Source of the DNA: Agrypnia vestita
Lineage: Eukaryota > Arthropoda > Insecta > Trichoptera > Phryganeidae
NCBI GenBank assembly: GCA_016648135.1
Contig: JADDOH010023662.1
Coordinates: forward strand, 1 to 64,000
DNA length: 64,000 nt
Reading direction: 5' to 3'
Made by a program: the position numbers and the translations under genes
Notes under the pieces: model-generated
What the model was told of the DNA's origin: nothing
Databases searched by the model: none
What the model saw: only the letters and a program-made list of their open reading frames with translations
Shown here: one piece after another, positions 22,649-33,900 of the stretch
Position numbering within the stretch: the first letter of the stretch is position 1
Layout: each line of letters opens with the position of its first letter

Positions 22649-23111
22649 CAGGGTGTACCAGAGCTGGCAGCAGACACTTGCCCGGTAGATTCCTGCCTGT
22701 GTTATGAGTCTAAATGTTCAAGCAACCATGATCTAAATCAATAATTATGAAGATATGCAATATCAAAGTTTGCCTTTTTTATTCAATATTTCTGACTTAT
22801 TTTTTTGAAAAAAGTTGAACTATCATTACAGTAACTTACATCGATTATGAAAAATTCATTTGCTTCAACACAACTTAAATAAAATGATAAAAACCTTGTA
22901 AAAAACTTTTTTCAATTTTCGCAAGGTTTTTATCATTTTATTCGACTTGTATTGAAGCAAATGAATTTTTCATAATCAATATAAGTTACTGTAATGATAG
23001 TTCAACTTTTTGCAAAAAATAAGTCAGAAATGTTTAAAAAAATGTAAACTTTGCTATTGCATATCTCCTTAACTTGTTAGTTGAACATTTTAGACGCTCT
23101 GGTGTACCCTG
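22649..23111. mobile_element. CAGGG foldback element (copy 2), 260 bp upstream of Gr-C
   Basis: Ends CAGGGTGTACCAGAGC and GCTCTGGTGTACCCTG stand between TA dinucleotides. The two arms are inverted around a GAAAATTG-rich centre, with the family landmarks TTTCTGACTTATTTTTT and AATAAGTCAGAAATGTT. It ends 260 bp before the Gr-C start codon, so it may sit in the promoter. Confidence 0.8.
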
Positions 23112-23371
23112 TATGTATTGAAAACCATTAAAAAGAAATGACAAGCAATGATAATATCAATGTTTTCATTTGTTAATGATCTTTTATGGAATGAATTCAA
23201 ATAGATCTTGAACAACTGATAAATAGTTATAAACATCAACAAAGTTAATTGACTTTTTCTGAGTGCTGTATTTAAGTCCTTACCAAAACATTTCAATACT
23301 CAATGTCTCTGTGAACTCAACTCCATAGCCATAGTAATTCAGTGGTAGTATTAAAATATAGAATCCTTACC

Positions 23372-26300
23372 ATGAAGACCTTCTTAGTAAACGCAACTCT
23401 TTCATTTATGAATTTATTTTACTGGAGTTTGGGATTCTCAACAATTGAATACCACGAAAATAATGTTTGTCTCAAAAGACCGTGGCGTTTATACACTGTT
23501 TTTTTAATTATTTTCTCCATATCAACTGGAATACGGCTTTTCATATCAAATATCTATCTTGAAGATGCTTATCAATTAGATGTGCAATTTATCACGTACA
23601 TGTACATGTCGAATATGGAAACATTATCGGGAGTTCTAATTCTTGCGCTAGACTCGCTCATTTACAGTAAATCTAAAAAAAGATTTCACCAAAATTTAAT
23701 AATCTCTGATGAGCTTCTTCAAGTAAATATTGACCAGTATACTCATACACGGCCCAAAATTGCATTTGTTTATGCAGTTTATGTATTAGGAGCAACTTTA
23801 AATAATATTTTGGACGGTTTACAGTGGGAAAGAGATATCTTAAATCAATTGAATATTATGTTCAAAATGAGCATTATTGACTTATTCTGTTTGCAGTTTT
23901 GTGTTGAATTCTATTTGTGTTATTGTCGACTTAGAGTAATTCATGCCCATCTGTATAAAATATGCGTAAGTCTCCAGGGAATCTCCCCAAATACAAATCT
24001 TGATCTAAGAAGTACATCTTTATATGTAACATCATTGTTTGATGTGCAACTTTGGACTAAAACTGATATTTCATTTCTGATAAAGGCATTCAACAAAATT
24101 GTGGAGAATATATTAATTGTAAGAAAGCGTGTTAGTGTACCGGTAATTTATTTTTTCATTAATATCTTTAGTACGTTTATCAATTAAAAATAAATGTATG
24201 TACTAAAATATATTCTTTTTTAATAGTTCATGTCTGTTTATGCGTTGTCATTCTTGGATCTCATTATTATTATAAGTCAAATTTCTACACGTAATGTCGC
24301 AGGCTACAATGTAAGTACTTTTTTACATTGTATGTATGTGTTACCTTTTAAATTGTTTTGTTCACACATCACCATATTAAATTTATTCATAAATTTTTTT
24401 ATAATAATTATTCATCTGGATAATTTTTTATTTTAGAATTTTTTTATTTATTATTTATTAACGGCTTTTAAAAATAGAGTAAAGTAATACAAGTAAATTT
24501 TAGAATATAAAAAAGAGTATGTAAGTTTTAAAAAAGTTTAAAGAATGCATGTAAATGCAGCTAAAAAATCAGCAGCAAATTTGTATAAAAATATGTATAA
24601 AATGTAATTAAATAATGAACCCTTCAAACAATATGTTTAGAAATTGTTACATAATGAATGTCCAAGAAATACAAATAAACTAACCCGTAAAAACCAAGTT
24701 TTTACAATACTCCCTTTCTCATTTTCGGGTTTCGTGTCTGCCAGATGCGTCGGAGTATTTTCATACAACTTACACAGTTGTATGAAAAAACCATTAAAAA
24801 TTTTAAAAATCCAAAATTATACTATAATTATTAATTTTTTTAAACGAAAATTTGATAGATCTTCTTGATCGTTGCCACGAGTCTGCTTCCAAAGTTTCAG
24901 CTCGATTGGATCACGGGAAAAGGGTTAAAAATCGATCCAAAGTTTTTTTGTCAGACAAGCAAGCAATCAGACGCCACGAGTTAAATAAAGGGAGTTAAAG
25001 AAAGCAAGTACATAGCAATAGCACAATACAAGAAAAAAATATTAAGTAGAAAGCAAGTACGTATATGTATATCAATAGCACAAGCTTAATAAGCAAGCAA
25101 AAATATTATGTAACACTTTTTTTTAATGTATGTAAAATGAGAGAAATGTATAATTTCAAATTTAAGCATAATATAAATAAGATGTGGTAAAAAAAACATT
25201 AAATTTTTAATTTTATACCTGTTTTAGAAATTTTCAACTTGTATAAAAATTAGAACCCCGTTAATTCGAACTCCGATAATTCTAAATTCGTCATAATTCG
25301 AAACTTTTAATACTCACAGTCCCAAGATGTTAATTTCACAGTCACCAACCCTAATAATTCGAAAACCCCGGTAATTCGCATTGCGAAATAATTGCTAGAA
25401 ATTAATACAATTTAGGTCACATAATTTAATTCTTTTTTTAAATGTAACGAAATTGAAAAAATATTTTGATTTTTTCGCATATGAGAAAAACAAATATGTG
25501 ATTTAGTAATATAAATTTCGCAATCTTTGTATTAGCATGAAATATTGCATTTTCGTAACGATTTCTTGAAGTATGCAAAAATACAGACTATTTCACAAAA
25601 TGAATGGCTTTTATCATGAATTTTATGAAACTTCTGGCAAATTTCGTAATAGGAATTGAACTTGAATTTTGAATTAATAGGTATCTGCATAATTCGAAAT
25701 GTTTTTTTTTTTGCATACCTTGACTTTCGAATTAATAAGGTTCTACTGTATTTATATTTAATAACACTCTCATAATTTCATTTTTTATGGTATGTATAAT
25801 CTTTTACATTTTTTTTTTATTTTCTCTTTCTCTATATATTATTTTCTTCTTGTGCTTCACTTGTATAATTGTTTATCTAATATGTACATTTATATGGCGG
25901 ATCAGATCTTGCACATTCAATAAAAATTATTATTATTTATTTTAATTTATTATAATTTCACATCTCAGTGAGTATACAAGTATATAATATTGTAGAACCA
26001 TAGAATGCAACGCTAGATTAATCTTCTGTCAATACAAAACATAAAAGAAAATGTTTGTTTCACGGCAATATTTTGGTGTTTGGTGCTAAGCAAAGTTGTA
26101 ATAATATAAGGAATGCAAGGAACTTGATAAAATTTGAGAGTTCTATAAAATAATCGGAAAATATATATATAGCAAATTGCGGTCCAAAACCAGACATTTA
26201 ATTTATATATCTGTTGATGCAATGCTTTTATAATTATTTTATTATTTCAGGGGTTTTGGGGAATATTTTCAATAGTGTGTTGGTTTATGCACTACCTTGT

Positions 26301-28126
26301 GTGCATTGGGGTAAGCTGTGCGGCAGTAGAACTCCTTGCTGCAGAAGCTTTGGCAATCAAGGAAACGTTGGGAAAAATCTGTACAACCCATGTTGAAGGT
26401 TACGTATATTCTTACTATATCTCAACTCTCCCGCAAAAGTTCAATATTTTTAAAAATATTTTCTTACTAATCGCAGGATCTGAAATAAATCAAATAAAGT
26501 AGTAATTCTGTGGGATTTCATTTATTGTCGAATAGATTTCTTAGTATATTATCAAAGAATAGATCGGTCCTTAAATTTTTTAAGATTCTCAATAGACATA
26601 CAGGCCAGATTTAGACTTGATAAGGCCCTAAGCTATTTGAGATATAGAGCCCTTTTAAGTCTAGATATTCTATGTCAGTGCTAAATATGATTTTTCATAA
26701 CAAACAAATAGATTGGTCTTTGTGTCTTTGTCCAAATGAAGTCTTCATACGAGGCACTTGTATTTTATGTTGTGAAGTGGTTATTGTGAGTAGTGGTGTG
26801 TTGCAGTAACACTGCGATAAAAGATAATTAAAGTTAAGTGCTTCAAAACGTTTCTTTGTTGGGTGTAAAAATGGATTTTTTGATATAACTCTTATAATGG
26901 ATTTCTGAACTTTGATAAGAGGTCTAAAATATTTCTTGTGGCACTCCCCCAGCCAATTATTGCATATCCCAGTATGGTTTGGCACAAAGCGTAGTAAACC
27001 ATTTTTAATGTCTCCTCATTAAGAATGATGCCTAAATTTTTGAAAATATAAATTAATTTTCTGACATGAGCGGCAAGATTTTTTATGAGTGGGTCCCATC
27101 TTAGGTTGTGATCAATCCAAATGCCTAAATATTTAATTTTGTCGCTGCATATGATTTCCTCGCACTTGCATTGGTTAAAGTTGTTACATGTATAGATTGC
27201 CAGTTTTGGGAAAACCACTAGTTGTTCCGCTTTTGTTATTGAGAACAAATATTCAAATATTTACTTTTTTAATATTTAAAGTTAGTACGTTAACATCCAG
27301 CCAGTTTTTAATGGTTTTCATACCATGGTTAGCTTTGTCGAATAGTTTTTTCCCAGGAATTACCATTATATAGAAGAATAGAAGAACTGTGTCATCAGCA
27401 AACGCAATTACCTCACCCTGAATATCCATGCTACATATATGTACTACTTGACTTATCAACGGTATAAAACATTTAATTATATGATTATTATCTGTACTCG
27501 GAATGTACCAGGATTAGGTGCCATTTTAATTCATCATACATTTGGGGTATATGGCAGCATAGAAATATCCAATTGCTTTTGCCTGGTGTTAGTGGTACGT
27601 AAGTTATCCACAATCCAGTCTTGCCTACCAGTCTATGACACAAACTAAACATATATCCCTCTGCTTAGGATGTGTCACTTTGATGGACATTGTTATAAAG
27701 ATATTGACATATTATAAAAAGGCTGTCATCGCACTTCAGTATATGTTTAATTTAGTTTTGAAATATTATCTCTACTCTTACTAATTAGTATGAAAAAAAA
27801 AACAATTTATGGGCACAACATGTTCCTATTTCGAGCATAAGAATTATAGTTGCGGAAACATGTAATTTTTAATTACATCTTACCATTGTTTTTTTGTAAT
27901 TTTACATTTTAATTTTGTTATTTTATATTATTTTTTTGTTCACCAAAATATAACATATTTTTCAGATAACAAAATGAAAGCAGAAATATCCAAGTTTTAT
28001 CATCTGGTAGAGAGGAATAACTTACGAATGACTGTTGCAGGACTGTTCCCGGCAGATCTGACTTTAATCTATTCTATGGTCGGCATCACAGCTTCATATT
28101 CTATCATTTTAATTCAAATGTCCTAA
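23372..28126 (+). CDS. Gustatory receptor Gr-C, four exons, 387 aa
   Basis: Exons: 23372-24142 (257 codons), 24227-24310 (28 codons), 26251-26398 (148 bp) and 27966-28126 (161 bp, stop TAA). Borders are GT-AG and phases 0, 0, 1. The product starts MKTFLVNATLSFMNLFYWSL and ends GITASYSIILIQMS; it is a seven-segment insect gustatory receptor. It is closest to Gr-A in exons 1 and 3 (both read GFWGIFSIVCWFMHY; Gr-B reads GLWGTFSVVCWFLHY). It is oriented opposite to A and B. Intron 1 is 84 bp as in Gr-B, intron 2 holds a pogo-like MITE, and intron 3 a LINE fragment. No frame damage is visible, so it is probably functional. The C-terminal QM instead of the usual QF is a family feature here (also in Gr-B). 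Confidence 0.82.
25246..25748. mobile_element. pogo-like MITE in Gr-C intron 2
   Basis: The left end is decayed (GAACCCCGTTAATTCGAA); the right end TTAATAAGGTTCTACTG stands before TA. Internal landmarks include CCCCGGTAATTCGCATT and TTTCTTGAAGTATGCAAAAA. About 500 bp. Confidence 0.6.
26690..27790 (-). pseudogene. LINE reverse transcriptase fragment in Gr-C intron 3
   Basis: Read on the minus strand: 27459-27253 carries GEVIAFADDTVLLF (RT catalytic box) and WLDVNVLTLNIKK. After a frame change, 27248-26892 carries KIKYLGIWIDHNLRWDPLIK and the thumb region GYAIIGWGSATRN; 26985-26695 continues with RPLIKVQKSIIRVISKNPF. There are at least two frameshifts. The 5' flank (27655-27790) matches the LINE pieces at 3600 and 15560. 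It lies antisense to Gr-C and is dead. Confidence 0.7.
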
Positions 28127-28436
28127 TTTAACAAATTATAATATAATTAGATGTTGATATTTAAAAATGCACAGAATATGTAGAATAAATAATTAAAAAA
28201 ATCAATATATATATAAAAAGATCCGCCAAGTTTTCTCCACAACCAGCCACAACCACCCACCGGTTGTTATGGTGGTGGATAGCCCTTGGTGTCACATCGA
28301 AAATATGCAAGTTTGGTGGGGGTGGCTGTGCGTGGGTGACGAAAATGTGCTTTTTAGCACATTGTTTTGTTATGGGAAGGCCGCAAATGCTTCAGATTGT
28401 TTCAAAATAGGCGCGCCGACTGTGTCGGTGAGTCTA

Positions 28437-28505
28437 GAAGGTTCCGGAAAAATCTGTTCTAGAAAGTTCTGGAAGGAGAAGGTTCTAGAAAATTCCCGAA
28501 AATTC
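28437..28505. promoter_or_regulatory. Heat-shock-element array 1
   Basis: GAA-nn-TTC-nn-GAA at 28437-28449; TTC-nn-GAA-nn-TTC-nn-GAA at 28457-28474; then six alternating units GAA/TTC at 28478-28505 with exact 2-bp gaps. HSF trimers bind three such units, so this is an unusually strong predicted site. Function is not shown. Confidence 0.6.
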
Positions 28506-28548
28506 TATAAGGTTCTAAACTGAGTGGCGGAATGTGTCGGTGTGCCTA

Positions 28549-28622
28549 GAAGGTTCCTGTATATTCAATAAATTTCTTGAAAGTTCTGGAAGGAGAATGT
28601 TCTAGAAGGTTCGCGAAAGTTC
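28549..28622. promoter_or_regulatory. Heat-shock-element array 2
   Basis: GAA-gg-TTC at 28549-28556; TTC-nn-GAA-nn-TTC-nn-GAA at 28574-28591; then GAA-nn-TTC-nn-GAA-nn-TTC-nn-GAA-nn-TTC at 28595-28622, again with exact 5-bp periodicity. It resembles array 1 and probably arose by duplication of about 110 bp within the element. Confidence 0.6.
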
Positions 28623-28687
28623 TATGACGATCCAAACAGTGTACTAAAAATCTACGCATGCGAAGCCGCGCGGGCACAGCTAGTATA

Positions 28688-29247
28688 CAGTAAAACCTAG
28701 TTAACTGGAACTCCGATAATTCGAAATTTGCCATAATTCTAAATTTGTCAGACCCAGAAGTCTTAAGATGTTCATTTTATAGTAAATTGACCCCAGAAGT
28801 TCGAAAATCCTGGTAATTCGATATAAATTTGAGCTCCTTGCGCCATAAATCAATATATTTTAGTATTACATACAATCAATACATAAGTCAAGTTAATTTT
28901 AAAATTTCAAAAAATCAAAAAGAAATGTTGATTTTGAAATGTGCGAGCAACAAATATGTCAATATTGGATACTTAAGTTATAGAAATATTGGATCCTACT
29001 AATAAAAATATTGTGATCTTTGTATTAGCATAATAAATATTGCACTTTCGAAATGATTTCTTGAAATATGGAAAAATACTGAAGATTTTCACAAAATTAA
29101 TGTCTTTTTTCATAATTGTATAATTTTTAGCGAATTTCACAAGCGCGTCATGATTTTTTTTGTACCTTGAATTTAGAATTAACGGGGTTCCGCATAATTC
29201 TAAATTTTTTTTGGGTCCCTTAAATTTCAAATTAATGAGGTTTTATT
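28688..29247. mobile_element. pogo-like MITE adjoining the Helitron
   Basis: Starts CAGTAAAACCTAGTTAACTG after TA, four bases past the Helitron end, and finishes in a decayed TTAATGAGGTTTTATTAC. It has the family interior (TTTGTATTAGCATAATAAAT, GATTTCTTGAAATATGG). Confidence 0.6.
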
Positions 29248-29508
29248 ACTAATTTTATGTGTTTTTGAAGCTATGAAATTAATATATAAATATAAATATA
29301 TAAATAAAATGTTTTACTCAATAAATGGGTTTTATTATAGTTACTTATTAATATGTATATATCTTGAGAGAAGCAATATATACATATTTATTTTACTAAA
29401 TTAGATAAATCACTCAAAAGAATTCACCCATAGACCCATTGGAAAAGCAGTCTCGTTAATTTTTATTTAATTTGTTGAAATTTATTTAACGTATTCTTCC
29501 CGGGCTTA

Positions 29509-29650
29509 GGCCCAGTTGTTTCAAGTTGGATTAAAATAAAAGTTGGTTTAAAGCATAGATTTTTACGGAAATAGATCATTTGATTGGTGGGGAATGCAAA
29601 AATATATGCTTTAAATGAACTACTTTCCTCCAACTTGAAACAACCGGCGC
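29509..29650. mobile_element. 142-bp palindromic MITE, PIF/Harbinger type (copy 3)
   Basis: GGCCCAGTTGTTTCAAGTTG ... CAACTTGAAACAACCGGCGC between TTA repeats (29506-29508 and 29651-29653). This copy uses TTA where copies 1 and 2 use TAA, as expected for a TWA target. Confidence 0.75.
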
Positions 29651-29949
29651 TTACTTGGTTGGTTCCAGGGAGTCAATAGCAAAGAACTAGAATAATTGCG
29701 CAAAATTCACATGACATGTCACTGACCTCTATAAAACACATATACATATTTTAAAAGAGATTCCGCATGTGCTATTCATAAATTTGAGTGAAATAGAGCC
29801 ATGGCGTATGACGCCGCCAATATATCTATGTCTCATTGCATTTTTGATTAATTTGTTTGAGAGCCGTACAGAGTCAGATTAGTTAAATTTGGACATGGTT
29901 CCAAATTAAGGAATGTAACTAGTGTTCCACTGTATTGGATGAATAACTA

Positions 29950-30032
29950 ATTTCCTGGGTTTTTGGGTTCATCACAATCTTTGAAAAACCCGGGTTATCG
30001 GGTTCGGGGAAACCCCGGTGAAAAACCCTAAT
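29950..30032. mobile_element. Possible hAT terminal fragment
   Basis: The reverse strand reads TAGGGTTTTTCACCGGGG, then TTTCCCCGAACCCGATAACC, which resembles hAT-type ends. No partner end or target duplication was found. Confidence 0.3.
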
Positions 30033-30659
30033 GTGCACAGTCTTCCGACTTTTATTGGATAATAGAGATTGGTCGTTACTGAACAAATCAACTGCTCAGT
30101 TCACTTTCACCTAGTTCAGTAGTAAATAAGGGGACAAATAAATAAACAAACAGTTGAAAGTGAACAGTCACTTGAATGAACAATAGTTCAGTCAAACAAA
30201 CATACCTCTTCCCACACCATCGGATGCTCGATGGTCTGGTACAGTGGTGCAGTATGTGGGGTCGCGACATAATTATGTATAGATAAAGAGTATTCCTTAA
30301 GGTAACGCGAAATACATAAAGGACACACTAAACAGGTGTGCGCTATCAAAAAGGTTATTTTTTCAGGAAGAAATTCTGTCGATTTCTCACTTAGGCTAGG
30401 CCCGTTTACCACCTCACATTTCAATGTATTTTCTGCATTTTACGGTAAACTTTCGGTATTTCTATAAAACTGTTGGATATTAATATCAACAGTAATAGAA
30501 ATAAAAAAACATTATAAAATAAACAATTCAAAAGAAACAGTATAAAAAACATAAGCAATATCAGCAGTTTAAAGCATTACATATTACTTTTTTATAACTT
30601 CTTAAAAATTATTGAATTATGTGATTTAAAATTTATCATTATTTTGCCCATTTTGACAG

Positions 30660-30958
30660 TGACGAAATTGAAAAAAAAAATTTCATTTTTTATTCATTCT
30701 TTTTTATTATTCAAAAAAACATTTTATTCAATTCATTGAGAAAAGCAAATATGTCGATATCGGATGTTGCGATCCTTGTATTAGCATAATAAATATGTAT
30801 TGTTTTTGATATGATTTCTTGAAAAATGCAAAACGTGCTCACGTTTTTCACAAAATTAACAGCATTCTTCGTGAGTTTCACGATTATAGCGAAATTTCGC
30901 AATCGCGTAGCGATTTATTTTTTGGTACCTCGAAATTCAAATTAACGGGGTTCTACTG
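30660..30958. mobile_element. pogo-like MITE, right part
   Basis: Family interior (CGATCCTTGTATTAGCATAA, GATTTCTTGAAAAATGCAAA) and an intact right end AATTAACGGGGTTCTACTG before TA. The left end is lost. Confidence 0.55.
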
Positions 30959-30959
30959 T

Positions 30960-33900
30960 AGTAGCTATCCTTGCCATGGTTCGTCGACGACAGTACAGTA
31001 ACTGACATTCGATCTTAGATCACCTTCATCGAAGTCCAGTTATAAAATGTTAACCCTACCTAGTATGTACCTACCTTTCAATATTGGGCGGAATTCAGTC
31101 TTCTTTGTAAATTACCACGACATTCCTTTAATTTCATCACGCAGACTTGAAAACAACAAATACAAACAACATTTAATTGAACATTTCTTTATTTTCATGT
31201 ATAAACTAATTTGTTATTTCATATCAAATACGTAAATGTGTACAACAAAAATGGGCATTTGTTACACTATTATAACCGTTAGTTACATCTACTAAACCTA
31301 CCTACTTACAGACAAGTTAAATAAACACTTCATTAAGAGATACATTAATATTATTTATTTTTGTACAATAGTAGTAATATGTCCGTCTTATCAAAGATTT
31401 TCTATCAACAAAATATGGCTAAAATATTCAAATCATGTTACTTGCAAAGAAAAAGTGGTGGTTATCAATAAATTATGGAATCATAGACAAAACAAAGAGA
31501 CTTCATCATAGATAAAATAAATTTTAAAGAAATTAGAGTCAAATATGTTTCTAAAGAAAGCACTTTGAATTAGAATTAAAAATATAGAATTTGTTTAATA
31601 GACCGGAGTTTCGATTAGTGACGGTCAAATCGTTATTTTAACTGTTTATTTTTGGTACAGTTATTTGGAATTTGTATCGGATTGTATCAATGATTAGTAA
31701 CTAAGATATAACTATTGTATAGGGTCGATGATTGCCCATCGAATTGAAAAATGATAGTTACCAACCATTGATGCAATCATGTATCACCGGTTAAAACCAT
31801 CACTAGTTTTGACATGGTTCTCGATAACCAGAATTAGAGTTATATTTGTAAGGAATGAGAACTAATTAACAGTATGAATTAAATGAGCAAAATGGCACTG
31901 TTGTACCTACATATGATAATAAATGCATATAATGTGTTTTTATGAAATCAAATACCTCAAAATTTTTACATTCAGTTAATAGGTCAATTGCATTTTAATT
32001 AATTTAAACATATTTTGATATATGTATTATATAAGTATGAATATGAAAAAAAAAAACTAAATAAAAAATAATTGTGTGGTGGTGAACATTGAAAATGTAA
32101 TTTTTTTATATTGTCATATATATTATTTACACTACAATGTTACACATAACTAACGGCTAATGATAAATACAGATAGTCAATATTCTATGATAACGATAAT
32201 GACACAATGATAGACAAGACAGTCCGCATGAAACTGTGTATTGATTTGAAGAAAAATGATGTTGAATGCAATGATATTTCAAAATTTATTTTAACAGCTA
32301 CAGAAAAAAAAAATTATCGTCTAGATCAGCTGTTGTTGAATTGTAGGCCGCGAGTCAATTTTTAATGGGTCATGAAACTTTTTATTATTTCAGTGTTTTT
32401 CATATTTGCAATATGTGTATTGTCTCTTTTAGCTAAATCTATAAATCGCGATAGATTGTCATCTACCAATTTTGTAATATGCACCTATTTGTTTCCTTTT
32501 TTGTCAGTACTTTGATTTGAAATAAGAATTTCCTCAAAATAAATTGTGTATCACGTTAAAATTCCTATTACAATTATTCAGATTTTAATATACAGGGTCT
32601 CGTAGCTATTAGCATTTCAACTAAAATCTGAATGATGAAAAATCAAACAAATTGAATGAAGGAATGCTTATATTGTATTAAAAATGTACATTTAAAACAA
32701 TATCAGGTTACAAATTATTGAATATGTTTGATAAGAATGTAATCTTTGACAAATTTCAATAGCCTGTCCTTATTTGTCAATAGCGTAACACCATTTCAAT
32801 TCAAATCAATATTACTATTTTCTTTACATAGAAAGCCTTGGAATTGGACACAAAAATATGTAATTATTCGATTGATTATATTTCAGTGTTGTAAACACAA
32901 ATACATATGTTTGGTTTCATCCCTTATGGATGGGGGTTGATATGTCGTAAATAAATATGAGTTAAATATTTTAACAAAGCATTAGAAAAATTCTCTTAAT
33001 AAAAAAATATTTGGTTTGGAATACTTATTCAGGTAAGGGGAGGCTTCAAATCAAACATGGGACACACTGGGAAGTCAGAACACTGATCTGAAAATACATA
33101 CAGCTTACTCATTCTTATTATACATACATGTTTTAATATTTCCTGCCGAAGTTGAAAAGATTCGGCTTAAGCAAATATGAAATATGATAATTTTTCGTCA
33201 TCGATGATAATGATTCAGTTGCTCCGATATTAATATGATATAATAAAATTTCGATATAACAAGAATTATCAAATTAAATTTTTAACAAAATCACATTTTG
33301 TTTGTGAATTTGTGATTTTACAGTACATACATTTTTGATAATCAATTAAAATAAATTAGATAAATCACTTACATTAGAAAGATACACGGGAAAAAAGTAT
33401 TTTTTCAAAAAACTATGTGGTCAACACTGGGATCCGGGCCCGGTACTTTCTACGCTAAAGACAGCTATACCAATTAAGCAATAATGACCCTATAAATATA
33501 GATTTTCATCCAATTTCATGTTTTTAAACTAGACATTCGTAGATAACATATGAACTATGTAAAGTACACCTGTGACATCCAAATGACATAATTTTTTTAA
33601 GGTAAAATGTGCTGGTGACGTGTATGCAAAAAAAAAAAAAATATTGCACATAAATGAAAATAGACCATCTGTATCAAAAAATCCATTTTTATGTACAATT
33701 TCTGTGATTTATGAATAAGTATTATAAAATTAAGTTTTCCTCTAAAAGTATGGTACGTATTTTGAATGTACCACCATTGCGGATAGCGGGTATGTAGATA
33801 AAATTCTATGACAATCTATAGGGTTATTATAGATTAATTCGTATTTGATGTGTGACCTACCTAATTTGTTTGAATTATCCAAGTTGATAAAAAACATTTA

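Larger units (their letters stand above)
28222..28683 (+). mobile_element. Helitron-like element carrying heat-shock-element arrays
   Basis: Starts TCCGCCAAG after A and ends CTAG before T. A GC hairpin (GCCGCGCGGGC) lies about six bases from the 3' end, in GCATGCGAAGCCGCGCGGGC. TC...CTAG, an A/T target with no duplication and a 3' hairpin are the Helitron signature. There is no Rep/helicase, so it is non-autonomous. The interior has CCACAACC repeats and two arrays of alternating GAA and TTC. Confidence 0.65.

Noticed and set aside
30076..30195. Imperfect palindrome with GTTCACTTTCA and TGAAAGTGAAC
   Set aside because: The arms match only in pieces, with no ends or target duplication; not enough to call an element.
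33418..33490. tRNA-like sequence on the minus strand (TTAATTGGTATAGCTGTC ... GGGCCCGGATCCCAGTG)
   Set aside because: The B-box does not fit GWTCRANNC and no cloverleaf can be drawn; kept out as a tRNA or SINE call.
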